This document shows, one piece after another, positions 32,870 through 42,949 of a stretch of DNA of 64,000 nucleotides. The DNA comes from Akkermansiaceae bacterium (GTDB lineage: Bacteria; Verrucomicrobiota; Verrucomicrobiia; Verrucomicrobiales; Akkermansiaceae). The stretch lies in contig JAPKCM010000011.1 in NCBI GenBank assembly GCA_028822935.1, positions 1 through 64,000 on the forward strand, in the 5' to 3' direction. Made by a program: the position numbers and the translations under genes. The first letter of the stretch is position 1. Each line of letters begins with the position of its first letter. Under the pieces are notes generated by a model. That model had not been told where the DNA came from. It worked only from the letters and a program-made list of their open reading frames with translations, and did no database searches.

Positions 32870-33919
32870 ATGAGCAACGTCAGTAATGTCCCTTCAGCCA
32901 CCGCGAAAGAAGCTCTCCGCCGACAGCAAAAGCTCTCGACCGTGGTCAGCCTCATCACGGCTCTCCTGATCATCACCCTTATTGGAATCATTCTGGGCAT
33001 CATCATGATGGTCACCGAGAAGAAGGAAATCCCCACAATCGTCAGCTACAATGCAGCTTCGGAAGACGAAGTCGTCGTCGAAAAGCAAAAACTCAGAACG
33101 AACGTTTCCCGTAAACCTTCTTCCCCCAGCTCTGCCATCGCTCGCATCATTGCCTCCACGACAGCTTCCCCCACCGCCATTCCGGTTCCTGAGATCAACG
33201 TCCCCGAACCTTCCCTCGACTTCGGTGATGGCGACGACTTCGGTGATGGCTGGGGCGATGGAGACTTTGGCGATGGCGCTGGCTCAGCGACCTTCTTTGG
33301 CCAACAAGTTCGCGCCGAACGACTTGCTTACGTGATCGACTACTCCTCATCGATGAAAGGAAAGGGCCGTGAAAAGCTCATGCGCGCAGAACTCACCGAC
33401 TCTCTCTCAAAAATGATGCCAGGAATGAAACTGGGCATGATCTTCTTCGCCGGCCCATCTTGGGAAGCAGGCGGCAGCGTCCAAAAAGGTCAGGTCACCT
33501 CAGCCAAAGGCAAAAAGTTTAAATGGAAGACTACAGGCGGATCCTTCGGCTGGGTGCCGGATGGTAACCTTGAAAAAGCATCGTGGATCACGGTGACAGA
33601 TCCCCAAATCAAGAACCTCACCAAGATCGTCAAGGAAACCCCCCTTGTTGGCGGCACCGTTTGGAATCACCCCATCAACATGGCCCTCAACATGGACCCT
33701 CCCCCGCAAATGATCTACTTCATGACCGATGGTGCAGCAAGAGGCGCCGACGTCTGGTCAAAAGAAGTCGGAGATCGCGCCGCCAAAATGGGCGTGGTGA
33801 TCAACTGCGTCGCCATGATGGTTCCTCAAGCGATCAAAGATCTCAAAGACCTCTCCAAGCGCACTGGCGGCCAACTCACCATCGTGAAAGAAAACGGCGA
33901 ACATGAAGCTGTAAAATAA
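32870..33919 (+). CDS. Membrane-anchored von Willebrand factor A domain protein
   Basis: A 349-residue protein: cytoplasmic N-terminus of about 22 residues, one transmembrane helix (VVSLITALLIITLIGIILGII) and a low-complexity linker rich in Ser/Pro/Ala. A Gly/Asp repeat FGDGDDFGDGWGDGDFGDG spans about residues 117-136. The vWA domain starts at about residue 155, with the MIDAS motif VIDYSSSMKG (DxSxS) and MTDGAARGADVW. The domain probably binds a metal-mediated partner in the periplasm. The Gly/Asp stretch could bind calcium. It ends 1 bp before the pseudouridine synthase gene, so the two are co-transcribed. Confidence 0.88.
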   Translation: MSNVSNVPSATAKEALRRQQKLSTVVSLITALLIITLIGIILGIIMMVTEKKEIPTIVSYNAASEDEVVVEKQKLRTNVSRKPSSPSSAIARIIASTTASPTAIPVPEINVPEPSLDFGDGDDFGDGWGDGDFGDGAGSATFFGQQVRAERLAYVIDYSSSMKGKGREKLMRAELTDSLSKMMPGMKLGMIFFAGPSWEAGGSVQKGQVTSAKGKKFKWKTTGGSFGWVPDGNLEKASWITVTDPQIKNLTKIVKETPLVGGTVWNHPINMALNMDPPPQMIYFMTDGAARGADVWSKEVGDRAAKMGVVINCVAMMVPQAIKDLKDLSKRTGGQLTIVKENGEHEAVK

Positions 33920-33920
33920 C

Positions 33921-34547
33921 GTGGAAATTCTCTACCGAGACGCAGACATTGTCGTCGTCGTCAAACCCAGCGGGCTTCTCTCGATCCCCGGTCGTGGCCC
34001 CGAAAAAATCGACTCCGTTTCCCATCGCATCCGACAGATGTTCCCGGACTGCCTCGCACAGCCCTCCGTCCACCGGCTCGATATGGACACCTCGGGACTC
34101 CTCGTTCTTGCTCTCACTGCCGCGTCCCATCGCCACCTTTCGCTCCAGTTTCAGAACCGCGAAACCGACAAGCACTACCTCGCTCTTCTCGAGGGCGAAC
34201 TAGCGGGCGAAGAAGGCACCATCACCCTGCCCTTCCGACTCGATATCGAAAACCGCCCCCATCAAATCTACGATGAGATTCACGGCAAGATCGGCACCAC
34301 CCACTGGAAGAAGCTTGGCATCGAAAATGGAAAAACCCGCATCGCCTTCCACCCCATCACCGGCCGCACTCATCAACTCCGGGTCCACTCCGCACACCCG
34401 AAAGGACTCGGCATTCCCATCGTCGATGACCCGCTCTACGGAAATGGCGACCTCCCCGGGAAAATGAAACTCCACGCCTGTGAACTCACTTTCACTCATC
34501 CCACCACTGGGGAAAAGATGACCTTCACCGCACCAGTCCCTTTTTAA
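33921..34547 (+). CDS. RluA-family pseudouridine synthase
   Basis: A 208-residue enzyme of the RluA family, which isomerises uridine to pseudouridine in rRNA and/or tRNA. The catalytic motif VHRLDMDTSGLLVLA is at residues 50-65, with the RluA-type N-terminus YRDADIVVVVKPSGLLSIPGR, and the later PITGRTHQLRVHSAHPKG and DDPLYG. No S4 domain is present, which favours the RluA type (tRNA position 32 and 23S 746 in E. coli) over RluC/RluD. GTG start right after the vWA stop. Confidence 0.9.
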   Translation: MEILYRDADIVVVVKPSGLLSIPGRGPEKIDSVSHRIRQMFPDCLAQPSVHRLDMDTSGLLVLALTAASHRHLSLQFQNRETDKHYLALLEGELAGEEGTITLPFRLDIENRPHQIYDEIHGKIGTTHWKKLGIENGKTRIAFHPITGRTHQLRVHSAHPKGLGIPIVDDPLYGNGDLPGKMKLHACELTFTHPTTGEKMTFTAPVPF

Positions 34548-34603
34548 TAAAATTTGCTTCCCCCTAAAGCTCTGAGGATCACCATCTCATTTATACCTCA
34601 GCA

Positions 34604-35965
34604 ATGAAGCCGCTTTTCATTTCCATCTTCCTCCTTCTACTCGCAGTGAGTTCATCTCAAGCGGCCAAGAAACCAAATATTCTCTTCCTCCTAACCGATG
34701 ACCAGGCCCTGGAGACAATCTCCGCTCTCGGAAACAACGGAATCAACACTCCAAATATCGATAGCCTCGTGAAGGCAGGCGTCACCTTCACCAATGCTTC
34801 CAACATGGGCTCTTGGGTCGATGACGTCAGCTTTGCGAGCCGCACCATGATGTTTACCGGCAAGTTCCTCTGGCTCGCTTCGAAGGTAAAAGGCAGCGAA
34901 GACCCACCTCTGATCCAGGCCTTCAAGGATGGAGGCTACGAAACTTATGGCACAGGAGCCTGGCACGTGGGCGCAAAAGGCGGAATGGATTCTACTTTCG
35001 ACCATGTTCTCGACAAGCGCTCGGTTCCACTTTCTCTCGAAGAAACAAAGACCCCTTTCACCGCGTGGAATCATGACCAGGGAGCTAACTGGGAAAACGG
35101 AAGGCATCTCACCAACCTCACCGGAGAGAACGCCATTTCGCTCCTCAAAAAAGCCACTTCGCAAGAGAAACCCTTCTTCCTCTACGTCGGATTCAACGCC
35201 CCCGCACTTCCCTGGCAATACGAACAAAAGGAACTTAAAAGCATTAAGTCAGACCAGCTAAGTCTCCCTCCCAACATCAAAAACGGACACTTCTATTTTA
35301 GCCTCAAATCGCCCAAGAAAATCAGCCCTAAATTCGCCAGCAATCGGTATCGAGACTACTACCTCGTCATCGAGCGTCTCGACCGCCACCTCGGCCGTAT
35401 CCTCAGCGCACTCAAGCAGTCGGGATCCTATGAGAACACCATCATCGCTTTCCTGTCCGACAATGGAATCAACAATGGAGAAAATGGTGTCATGGGCTGC
35501 CAAAATCTCTACGAAAAAAGCCTCAAGGCACCATTAATTCTTGCCGGCCCCCACATCCCCAAAAACAAATTCATCGATGCCTCCGTCTACCTTCAAGACG
35601 TCCTACCAACCCTCATGCAGCTTGCCAAAATCCCCAAGCCCGAACTCTGCCAATTCCGAAGCTTCGTGCCGCAAATGAATGGAAAAGAAACCGGCCCCTG
35701 GGAGGATATCCTCGGAGCCTACTGCAACGATATGCGTTCCATCAGAGTAGAGGATCACAAGCTCGTCCTCTATCGCCGGAAGACCGAACGGCACATAAAA
35801 CTCTACGATCTCATCAAAGACCCTTTCGAAATGAACGACCTCTCGCAGAGGAAATCATCTTCTAACATCATCGAAGACTGCCTCGATCGGCTCCAGCGCT
35901 GGGAAGCCTCCTCCGGTGGCACGCTTAATATCAGAAGCTATTTTACTCAGCCAGACGTTCGCTAA
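34604..35965 (+). CDS. Sulfatase-family protein with altered active site
   Basis: A 453-residue exported protein (signal peptide ending SSSQAA) with the alkaline-phosphatase-like sulfatase fold: NILFLLTDDQALE (metal-binding DD), then SFASRTMMFTGK where C/S-x-P-S/A-R-x-x-x-x-T-G is expected, then FLSDNGINNGENG. The catalytic Cys is Ser, and the following Pro is Ala. The GKWHxG motif reads GAWHVG, so the catalytic Lys is lost. Ser-type sulfatases exist, but loss of Lys and Pro makes sulfatase activity doubtful. Related sulfatases of polysaccharide-degrading Verrucomicrobiota keep these residues. It might instead be a phosphodiesterase-like or regulatory member. Confidence 0.8.
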   Translation: MKPLFISIFLLLLAVSSSQAAKKPNILFLLTDDQALETISALGNNGINTPNIDSLVKAGVTFTNASNMGSWVDDVSFASRTMMFTGKFLWLASKVKGSEDPPLIQAFKDGGYETYGTGAWHVGAKGGMDSTFDHVLDKRSVPLSLEETKTPFTAWNHDQGANWENGRHLTNLTGENAISLLKKATSQEKPFFLYVGFNAPALPWQYEQKELKSIKSDQLSLPPNIKNGHFYFSLKSPKKISPKFASNRYRDYYLVIERLDRHLGRILSALKQSGSYENTIIAFLSDNGINNGENGVMGCQNLYEKSLKAPLILAGPHIPKNKFIDASVYLQDVLPTLMQLAKIPKPELCQFRSFVPQMNGKETGPWEDILGAYCNDMRSIRVEDHKLVLYRRKTERHIKLYDLIKDPFEMNDLSQRKSSSNIIEDCLDRLQRWEASSGGTLNIRSYFTQPDVR

Positions 35966-35981
35966 TCCTCCTTCTCAAACG

Positions 35982-36392
35982 ATGAGTTTCCAGCTCCACC
36001 CACGCCTCGAAAAAGGCTCCCATCCTCTCTGTCTCGTCAGCGGCTGCCATATTCGACTCAAAGACAACGCCTCCTTCCCCTGGCTACTCATCATTCCTGA
36101 AGTTGAGGAAGGCCTTGAAGACCTCCACCAACTCTCCCCCGAGCGATACGCCGAGATCGCATTTGTCATCCGGGTCGTCTCTAACTTCGTCGACGACCAT
36201 TTCAAACCCGACAAGCTCAACGTCGCCTGTATCGGAAACATCGTCCGCCAAATGCACATTCACATCGTCGGCCGCTCCGGGTCCGATCCCGCTTGGCCGG
36301 CTCCCGTCTGGGGATTCGAGGGGAAGACAGAATACTCTCTGGATCAAATCGAAGAAACCCGCACCGCAGCTCACAGAGCCCTCGGAACATAG
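35982..36392 (+). CDS. HIT-domain protein
   Basis: A 136-residue single HIT domain from ATG 35982 (MSFQLHPRLEKGSHPLC). The family's active-site motif appears as QMHIHIVGRSGSDPAWP, keeping the central HxH with Gln replacing the first His of HxHxHxx. Related proteins hydrolyse or transfer nucleotides; this subgroup (FQLHPRLE start, WLLIIPE) is similar to short proteins of Gammaproteobacteria. The substrate is not known. It lies 16 bp after the sulfatase and 48 bp before the next small gene, in line with an operon. Confidence 0.87.
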   Translation: MSFQLHPRLEKGSHPLCLVSGCHIRLKDNASFPWLLIIPEVEEGLEDLHQLSPERYAEIAFVIRVVSNFVDDHFKPDKLNVACIGNIVRQMHIHIVGRSGSDPAWPAPVWGFEGKTEYSLDQIEETRTAAHRALGT

Positions 36393-36440
36393 AGGAAGCT
36401 CTCTTTTCCCAATTCTTATCCAAGTTAAGAGCCTTCTAAA

Positions 36441-36701
36441 ATGATGTTTCCCTCTAGGCTGTCAAACTGGTTCCGTCGCCTCGGCTCCACTGAAGTCTAC
36501 CTTTTCGATGGCACTTCCGTGACTGTCACCAAGGGAAATCCCAAACCGAAGCTCACCGGAGAACTCCGCGGGATTCTTCAGCGAACAGGATCCGGCCCCG
36601 GCGAAATCCACCTCAGCGGTAACCAACGAATTCAATTCTACGACGGCATCAATCCCCGCGCCCACCAATCGATCCGGAACGTCTTCATTAACACGCTCTG
36701 A
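36441..36701 (+). CDS. Small protein resembling DUF3634
   Basis: An 86-residue protein with an N-terminal basic start (MMFPSRLSNWFRRLGS) and the core VTVTKGNPKPKLTGELRGILQR, GEIHLSGNQRIQFY and AHQSIRNVFIN. This matches my recollection of DUF3634 (a GxPPxKLxxEL region and a final RxRNV). The usual N-terminal membrane helix of DUF3634 is absent. Function is unknown. It is between the HIT gene and proS on the same strand. The 260 bp up to proS hold no gene that I can see. Confidence 0.6.
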   Translation: MMFPSRLSNWFRRLGSTEVYLFDGTSVTVTKGNPKPKLTGELRGILQRTGSGPGEIHLSGNQRIQFYDGINPRAHQSIRNVFINTL

Positions 36702-36961
36702 GAGTCTTCAATCCATCCGCGCACCAGATAAAATGCTTCTGATGAGGTCATCATTTGGGGACTGTATAAAATGGGAGCCTCAGCAGGCTATCCCTTCCAA
36801 CTCACCCGCAGCCACTCTCACTTCCGTCCCTGAACACGACACGGACGGCTCGTGGCTCACCCACCACCACTTCCAAGCTCTTGCTGGGAACTGTGAACTG
36901 CCCACTGTAAACTCAGAAAACTCTTTGCCTTCGCCCCACTTTACGTGATTCTCCGTGCGTC

Positions 36962-38476
36962 ATGGCCAAGCCCAAAAACGCAATCTCCCCTACCCGCTCC
37001 GAGAACTTTCCCGAGTGGTATCAGCAAGTCGTCCGCAATGCCGACCTTGCCGAGAATTCCGAGACCCGTGGATGCATGGTCATCAAGCCGTGGGGCTTCG
37101 CGATTTGGGAAGCAATCCAGCGCGACCTCGATGGTCGCTTCAAGGCCACCGGCCACGAGAATGCCTACTTCCCTCTTCTCATCCCCCTTTCTTATCTCGA
37201 AAAAGAAGCCGAGCACGCCGAAGGCTTTGCCACCGAATGCGCCGTCGTTACTCATCACCGCCTTGAGACCGTAAAAGACGAGAACGGAAAAACCAAGATG
37301 ATCCCGAAGGGTAAGCTCGCCGAGCCCTACGTCATCCGCCCCACTTCCGAGACCATCATCGGTGCCGCTTTCTCCCGCTGGGTCGAGTCCTACCGCGACC
37401 TCCCCCTCCTCATCAATCAGTGGGCCAATGTCATGCGCTGGGAAATGCGACCCCGCCTTTTCCTTCGCACTGCCGAATTCCTCTGGCAGGAAGGTCACAC
37501 CGCTCACGAAACAAAAGAAGAAGCAATCGTCGAGACCAAGATGATTCACCAGCTTTACTCCGATGTCCTCCGCGACCTCCTCGCGATCCCCGTCGTCATG
37601 GGTGAAAAGACGGAAGCCGAGCGCTTCCCCGGAGCCGAAATGACCTTTACCATCGAAGCCATGGTGCAGGACAAAAAGGCGATCCAAGCCGGAACCTCTC
37701 ACTACCTCGGACAAAAATTTGCCAAGGCGCAGGACATCAGCTTCGTCGATCGCGATAACAAAGAACAGCACGTCCACACCACCTCATGGGGCGTCTCAAC
37801 CCGTCTCGTGGGAACTCTTATCATGGCGCACTCCGACGACGATGGACTCGTCCTCCCACCCCGGGTTGCCCCTCAACAAATCGTCATTGTTCCCGTCACG
37901 CCAAAACCTGAATCCCGCGACGCCATCATTGGCGCCTGCCAGTCCCTCGCAACCCGCCTCCGCGAACAATCGTATGGCGGCGAGCAGCTCCGCGTGAAAG
38001 TCGATGACCGCGACCTCGGTGGCGGTATCAAAAAGTGGGAGTGGGTTAAAAAAGGCGTCCCTCTCCGCGTCGAGATCGGACCGCGCGACTTGGAAGAACG
38101 CAAAGTTTGCCTCCAACGTCGTGACCAAGCTCCCAATCAGAAATCATTCCTCGATAAGGAAGACTTCCTGCGCGACGTCGTCGACACGCTCGACGAAGTG
38201 CATCAATCGCTTCTCGAAAAAGCACGGACTCTACGCGACGAAAACATCGCCGAGTCAGCCGACCTCGCCGCTTTCGAAAGCCACTGGTCCACCGAAGATC
38301 CCGGCTGGCTCCTTACCCCTTGGGCTGGAACACGCGAAGAAGAGGAAGAGCTTTCCAAGAAGCACAAGATCACCGTCCGCTGCCTCCCTCTCGACAAGCA
38401 GGAAGAAGCGGAAGCCCCCTGTGTCCTCACCGGAAAACCTACCAAAACCCGCGCGCTCTGGGGTCGCAGTTACTAA
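36962..38476 (+). CDS. proS: Prolyl-tRNA synthetase, archaeal/eukaryal type
   Basis: A 504-residue class II aminoacyl-tRNA synthetase charging tRNA-Pro. It is of the eukaryote/archaeal-like type: no editing (INS) domain, the motif 2 region QWANVMRWEMRPRLFLRTAEFLWQEGHTAH, TSHYLGQKFA, and the C-terminal zinc-binding-like region with a final aromatic residue (TRALWGRSY). Motif 1 lies around residues 30-60. Several bacterial lineages carry this type. It ends in a perfect terminator. Confidence 0.96.
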   Translation: MAKPKNAISPTRSENFPEWYQQVVRNADLAENSETRGCMVIKPWGFAIWEAIQRDLDGRFKATGHENAYFPLLIPLSYLEKEAEHAEGFATECAVVTHHRLETVKDENGKTKMIPKGKLAEPYVIRPTSETIIGAAFSRWVESYRDLPLLINQWANVMRWEMRPRLFLRTAEFLWQEGHTAHETKEEAIVETKMIHQLYSDVLRDLLAIPVVMGEKTEAERFPGAEMTFTIEAMVQDKKAIQAGTSHYLGQKFAKAQDISFVDRDNKEQHVHTTSWGVSTRLVGTLIMAHSDDDGLVLPPRVAPQQIVIVPVTPKPESRDAIIGACQSLATRLREQSYGGEQLRVKVDDRDLGGGIKKWEWVKKGVPLRVEIGPRDLEERKVCLQRRDQAPNQKSFLDKEDFLRDVVDTLDEVHQSLLEKARTLRDENIAESADLAAFESHWSTEDPGWLLTPWAGTREEEEELSKKHKITVRCLPLDKQEEAEAPCVLTGKPTKTRALWGRSY

Positions 38477-38541
38477 CGGGACAACTCCACGAGTCGCGAG
38501 ATCCATCTTTTCATCAGCACCAACGGTGCGATCTAACTTAG

Positions 38542-38565
38542 CCCCACGCAACGCGTGGGGTTTTT
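38542..38565 (+). terminator. Rho-independent terminator of proS
   Basis: CCCCACGC (38542-38549), AAC loop, GCGTGGGG (38553-38560), T5. A perfect 8-bp stem 65 bp after the stop codon. Confidence 0.92.
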
Positions 38566-38624
38566 AATACAACGAGCTATCAAGCCCGGAAGAGGCGATC
38601 TAATCGCACGCTCCCCCTATCAGT

Positions 38625-39440
38625 CTAATAAAAATAGATCATCCCCGCGATCCCCGCGGCGAAACAGTAGTAGGAAAAATACTCCAACTTCCCGCGCTTC
38701 ACCGCGCCCATAACGAGGTAAATTGCAAGAAGGCCCACGGCCGCTGCCGCCGCTGCTCCTGCGAGATAAGGTGTATTAAAACAGGACTTTAATGCTTCGA
38801 AAAAAGACCCCGTTTCTTCAATCCGATCCTTCATCGTGAGGACAAAGCCTCCGGCGATCGCAGGGATCGACATCAAGAAGGAAAACTCGGCCGCTTTCTC
38901 CGCCTTCACCCCGCTCACCAGTCCAGCAGCAATCGTCGATCCCGAACGCGAAACACCCGGAAGAATGGCAAAGGCCTGACCGATTCCCATAATCACGGAA
39001 CTCTTCAAGCCCACTTTCTCCAAGCGTCCTTTCACCAAGCGTGGAATAAAAAGAATCAACCCTGTCAGAATCAAAAAAGACGAAACCATAAATGGATTTC
39101 CGGGGACTGAATCGAAAAAATCTTTAAAGAGCAAAGCAGCAATCACCGCCGGCACGGTGGCAATCGCTAACCACATAATCATCTTACGATCCTCGATCAT
39201 CGACGGTGTGTAGAGCGACTGCACCAATCTCCAAAGACTCGGCCAGAAGAAGATCAGCACACTCACCAGCGTTCCAATATGAAGAATGACTTCAAATGCC
39301 AGGTCAGGCTGGTGCGAGGAACCAACCTCACGAATCCCCAAAAGATACTGAGTCAGGACAATATGCCCCGATGACGAAACGGGCAAAAATTCGGCTAAGC
39401 CCTGCACAATGCCGACAACGATCGCTTTCCAGATTTCCAT
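38625..39440 (-). CDS. uppP: Undecaprenyl-diphosphatase (UppP/BacA)
   Basis: UppP dephosphorylates undecaprenyl pyrophosphate to recycle the carrier lipid for peptidoglycan. The 271-residue membrane protein shows QGLAEFLPVSSSGHIVL (the (E/Q)-rich motif 1) and LPGVSRSGSTIAAGL (PGxSRSGxT motif). It has about eight hydrophobic segments. Length is standard. It is transcribed alone; the gene upstream on the minus strand, nudix, ends 170 bp away. Confidence 0.96.
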   Translation of the reverse strand: MEIWKAIVVGIVQGLAEFLPVSSSGHIVLTQYLLGIREVGSSHQPDLAFEVILHIGTLVSVLIFFWPSLWRLVQSLYTPSMIEDRKMIMWLAIATVPAVIAALLFKDFFDSVPGNPFMVSSFLILTGLILFIPRLVKGRLEKVGLKSSVIMGIGQAFAILPGVSRSGSTIAAGLVSGVKAEKAAEFSFLMSIPAIAGGFVLTMKDRIEETGSFFEALKSCFNTPYLAGAAAAAAVGLLAIYLVMGAVKRGKLEYFSYYCFAAGIAGMIYFY

Positions 39441-39593
39441 AAGATCACTGCGACCCTAAGGAATTATTAAGCTTTCACAAGGGTAGGTTACGGGGCTTTG
39501 TGGAGGGACGCAGGAGAGTCTCTTAGCCTCTCTATCCGTGGAGCGACGAGGACGCGGACGGTAGGATTATTCCTTGGTTGGGGGTCGGGAAAG

Positions 39594-39616
39594 AGACTGA
39601 GAGTCTCTGCTACGGC
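39594..39616 (-). repeat. 3'-end hairpin repeat CCGTAGCAGAG (copy 2)
   Basis: Read on the minus strand, GCCGTAGCAGAGACTCTCAG then TCT overlaps the stop codon of the nudix gene. AGAGACT/AGTCTCT form a perfect 7-bp stem with a CTC loop. Copy 1 is at 21892-21912, also just after a stop codon and in the gene's orientation, with a compensatory change. A weaker relative (AGAGGCTAAGAGACTCTC) lies at about 39511-39530. Confidence 0.5.
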
Positions 39617-40149
39617 TCACTTCGCTTTTTCCAAAGTTTTGCCGACTCTTCACCGAAGACGACCTCATCCCAAAGGATCTTTTCTTCCTCGAAAAGAAAG
39701 CGCGCATCAAAGGTCTCGCCCTTCAGAGCCTGCGGTAGCCAGTAAGAATCATCCTCCCACATCCGCTCAAAAGGAATGTCGGCAATCTCACACCAATATG
39801 GAATCGCCTCATCCGTCGCGGTGGGAGTTCCCGTAAATTGCGTCGCAGTATAAACATGGCAATGAATGTCCGGAAGATTGGACATCGAAAACCAAAGCTC
39901 TCCTCGTTTCACCGGATCCAGCGCAGTGATGTGCAGCTCTTCTTGCACCTCGCGAATCGCGCACTCCTCGGGAGTCTCACCTGGATCAATCTTCCCGCCG
40001 GGACCATTAATTTTTCCCATCCCGATCCCTCGTAATTTTTCAATCAGAAGAACCCGGCTTCCTTGATGAACAAAAAGGAGAGTCGCCTCGATCTCGGGCT
40101 GCCATTGATCCCAATCGGGAGATGTTGTTTTATTCGGAAGGTCGGGCAT
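39610..40149 (-). CDS. Nudix hydrolase (MutT-like 8-oxo-dGTP diphosphatase candidate)
   Basis: From ATG 40149 a 179-residue protein with an intact Nudix box [22 protein letters not shown] around residues 50-71 and the MutT-type start of the domain ([33 protein letters not shown]). The GKINGPGGK and WFSM segments resemble MTH1-type oxidised purine nucleotide hydrolases. Start selection: ATG 40149 overlaps the gcvP stop by 20 bp, and upstream frames read through gcvP. It is the last gene of the gcvT-gcvH-gcvP operon. Its stop overlaps a hairpin repeat. Confidence 0.88.
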   Translation of the reverse strand: MPDLPNKTTSPDWDQWQPEIEATLLFVHQGSRVLLIEKLRGIGMGKINGPGGKIDPGETPEECAIREVQEELHITALDPVKRGELWFSMSNLPDIHCHVYTATQFTGTPTATDEAIPYWCEIADIPFERMWEDDSYWLPQALKGETFDARFLFEEEKILWDEVVFGEESAKLWKKRSEP

Positions 40150-42943
40150 AATTTTCGACGGTGTCGCAGGTGCACACAAGATTGCGGTCCCCGTGCACGT
40201 TATCGATCCGTCCGACGACTGGCCAGAACTTGTGCCTCCTAAGTCGTGGCACTGGAAAGGCGGCCTTTTCTCTCGAATAAGAATGGCTCCACTCATCAGC
40301 AATCACCATTTCCGCAGTGTGAGGCGCATTCTTTAATGCGTTGTCAGCAGGATCAGCCTCCCCCGCGATGACTTCTTCAATCTCTACATGAATCCCCAGC
40401 ATCGCTTCACAAAAACGATCCAGCTCCTCTTTCGATTCCGATTCGGTAGGCTCAATCATGAGCGTTCCCGCCACCGGCCAACTCATCGTCGGTGCATGAA
40501 AGCCGTAGTCGATGAGACGCTTCGCAATGTCTTCCACCGTGATTCCACTCGCCTTTGTCAACGGACGGGTATCAATAATGCACTCGTGAGCCACCAGATT
40601 CCCGCGCCCCGTGTAGAGAATTGGATAAACCGGCGAGAGGCGCTTAGCGATGTAGTTGGCATTCAAGATCGCCACCGCAGTGGCGTCCTTCAGCCCTGCC
40701 GACCCCATCATCGCGATATACATCCAGGAAATGACGTTGATCGAAGCACTTCCCCAGGGAGCAGAACAAACAACATTGGCAGAATCTCCAAAGTCGCGAT
40801 GTCCCGGCAAGAACTCCACCAAGTGAGCCGCCACCCCAATCGGGCCGACTCCCGGACCACCGCCTCCGTGCGGAATGCAGAAAGTTTTGTGCAGATTCAA
40901 GTGACACACATCAGCACCGATGAGCCCGGGATTGGTCACTCCAACCTGCGCGTTCATATTGGCACCATCCATGTAAACTTGTCCGCCCGCCTCATGAATC
41001 GCGGCACACAATTCCTGAATCCCCTCTTCGTAAACTCCATGAGTCGAGGGATAAGTCACCATGAGTGCACCCAAATTTTCGCGATACTCCGCGATCTTGG
41101 CGTGAAAATCATCAGTATCGATGTTCCCTTCGTCGTCACATTTTACCGGAACGACCTGGAAGCCCGTCATGACAGCCGAGGCCGGATTCGTCCCATGCGC
41201 CGACATCGGAATGAGACACTTATTTCGATCCTGATCGCCATTGGCTTGGTGGTAGGAACGAATCGCCAGAAGACCGGCATATTCCCCCTGCGAACCCGCA
41301 TTGGGTTGTAGCGAAACTGCCGCAAATCCCGTGATTTCGGCCAACCAACTAGACAACTCAGTGAGCATGATCTGATACCCCTTGCTTTGATCTTCCGGGA
41401 CAAAGGGATGAAGGGAGGAAACCTCCGGCCAAGTCAGGGGCATCATTTCTGCCGCCGCATTGAGCTTCATGGTACATGAACCCAGCGGAATCATCGATTC
41501 ATTCAGCGCGAGATCACGAGCTTCGAGACGATGCAAGTAACGCATCATTTCGGTTTCGCTGTGATAAGAATGGAAGACCTCTTGCGGGAGAATCTTTTCG
41601 TCTCGAAGCATTTCTGCCGCCAGCTCATCGGCCTTTCCCGGAGACGCTCCAAAGAGTTCACAAATAGCGCTTAGATCTTGCTCCGTCGTCGTTTCATCAA
41701 AGGCAACCCCAAGTCGGCCATCGCCAAAGTTACGAAGGTTGTATCCTTTCTCCACCGCTGCCGAGAGAATCCCCTCCGCCCGACCGCCGACCTGCACCGT
41801 GAGCGTGTCAAAGTGGGAGTCATTCACCAACTCCACCCCCGCTTCTTTCAACCCCGAACTCAATCGACCAGTCAATGAACGAACGCTTGAAGCAATGTGA
41901 CGCAGTCCGTCGGGGCCATGATACACGGCATACATCGATGCCATCACGGCGAGAAGGACTTGCGCGGTGCAGATGTTCGAGGTCGCCTTGTCTCGGCGAA
42001 TATGCTGCTCGCGAGTCTGCAACGATAAGCGATACCCAGCATTCCCTTGGGAATCGATCGACACCCCAACCAGTCGACCCGGGATCTTCCGCTTCAGTTT
42101 ATCGACACAAGAAATGAAAGCCGCATGCGGCCCCCCAAAACCGAGAGGAACGCCAAAGCGCTGGCTCGATCCCACGCAAATATCAGCACCCATGCTTCCG
42201 GGAGATTTTAAGAGAGTGAGTGCCAGAAGATCAGCAGCGACCACGACCTGGGCCTTCACTCCGTGAACCTGCTCTGAGAAATCACTAAAATCGCGCACGT
42301 TTCCCAAAGTCGAGGGATACTGCACCAGCGCACCAATTAGATCTTCGCTCGCGCTAAAATTGGAAATTTTTTCCACCTTTACTTCGATCCCAAGAGGCTC
42401 GGCTCGAGTGCGCACGACATCGATGGTCTGGGGGTGGCATTCTTCATCGACCCAAAAGACGGTCGCCTTGGGCTTCATCGTGAGCGCGAGACTCATCGCC
42501 TCCGCGGCCGCCGTGGCTTCATCGAGAAGCGAGGCATTCGAGACATCGAGCCCGGTAAGCCCGGTCACGAGGGTTTGAAAATTTAGCAGGGCCTCCAATC
42601 GCCCTTGCGAGATCTCCGGCTGATACGGGGTATAAGCGGTATACCACCCGGGATTTTCAAGAATGTTCCGCTGAATGACCGGCGGAGTGACCGTTCCAGA
42701 ATAGCCCTGGCCGATGAATGATTTGAGTATCTTGTTTTGACCGAGCTTGCTTTTAAGAAGCTCAAGAGCCTCCGATTCGCTCAGAGCTTCCGGAAGAATC
42801 GTCCCCTCCGGCCACTGAATCTCGGAAGGAACAATCTTGGCGAGAAGAGCATCAAGATCACTTTGGCCGACTGCTTCCAGGAGAGCAGTCCTAGACTGAT
42901 CCCACGGTCCGATGTGGCGACGGGAAAAGGGCTGCGTCATCAT
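40130..42943 (-). CDS. gcvP: Glycine dehydrogenase (decarboxylating), P-protein
   Basis: The P-protein decarboxylates glycine and transfers the aminomethyl group to the lipoyl arm of GcvH. The protein of about 937 residues is the fused alpha/beta (homodimeric) form. It carries HIGPWDQSR at the start, [17 protein letters not shown] (PLP lysine, in the LHKTF context), [20 protein letters not shown] and [13 protein letters not shown]. The gene is 6 bp after gcvH. MM at the start leaves two start choices one codon apart. Confidence 0.97.
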   Translation of the reverse strand: MMTQPFSRRHIGPWDQSRTALLEAVGQSDLDALLAKIVPSEIQWPEGTILPEALSESEALELLKSKLGQNKILKSFIGQGYSGTVTPPVIQRNILENPGWYTAYTPYQPEISQGRLEALLNFQTLVTGLTGLDVSNASLLDEATAAAEAMSLALTMKPKATVFWVDEECHPQTIDVVRTRAEPLGIEVKVEKISNFSASEDLIGALVQYPSTLGNVRDFSDFSEQVHGVKAQVVVAADLLALTLLKSPGSMGADICVGSSQRFGVPLGFGGPHAAFISCVDKLKRKIPGRLVGVSIDSQGNAGYRLSLQTREQHIRRDKATSNICTAQVLLAVMASMYAVYHGPDGLRHIASSVRSLTGRLSSGLKEAGVELVNDSHFDTLTVQVGGRAEGILSAAVEKGYNLRNFGDGRLGVAFDETTTEQDLSAICELFGASPGKADELAAEMLRDEKILPQEVFHSYHSETEMMRYLHRLEARDLALNESMIPLGSCTMKLNAAAEMMPLTWPEVSSLHPFVPEDQSKGYQIMLTELSSWLAEITGFAAVSLQPNAGSQGEYAGLLAIRSYHQANGDQDRNKCLIPMSAHGTNPASAVMTGFQVVPVKCDDEGNIDTDDFHAKIAEYRENLGALMVTYPSTHGVYEEGIQELCAAIHEAGGQVYMDGANMNAQVGVTNPGLIGADVCHLNLHKTFCIPHGGGGPGVGPIGVAAHLVEFLPGHRDFGDSANVVCSAPWGSASINVISWMYIAMMGSAGLKDATAVAILNANYIAKRLSPVYPILYTGRGNLVAHECIIDTRPLTKASGITVEDIAKRLIDYGFHAPTMSWPVAGTLMIEPTESESKEELDRFCEAMLGIHVEIEEVIAGEADPADNALKNAPHTAEMVIADEWSHSYSREKAAFPVPRLRRHKFWPVVGRIDNVHGDRNLVCTCDTVENYARPSE

Positions 42944-42949
42944 GACCTT

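Noticed and set aside
36941-37777. Minus-strand open frame of about 278 codons
   Set aside because: Antisense to proS; no start signal or domain.
40388-41311. Plus-strand open frame of about 307 codons
   Set aside because: Antisense to gcvP, whose motifs are unambiguous; rich in Arg/His with no domain.
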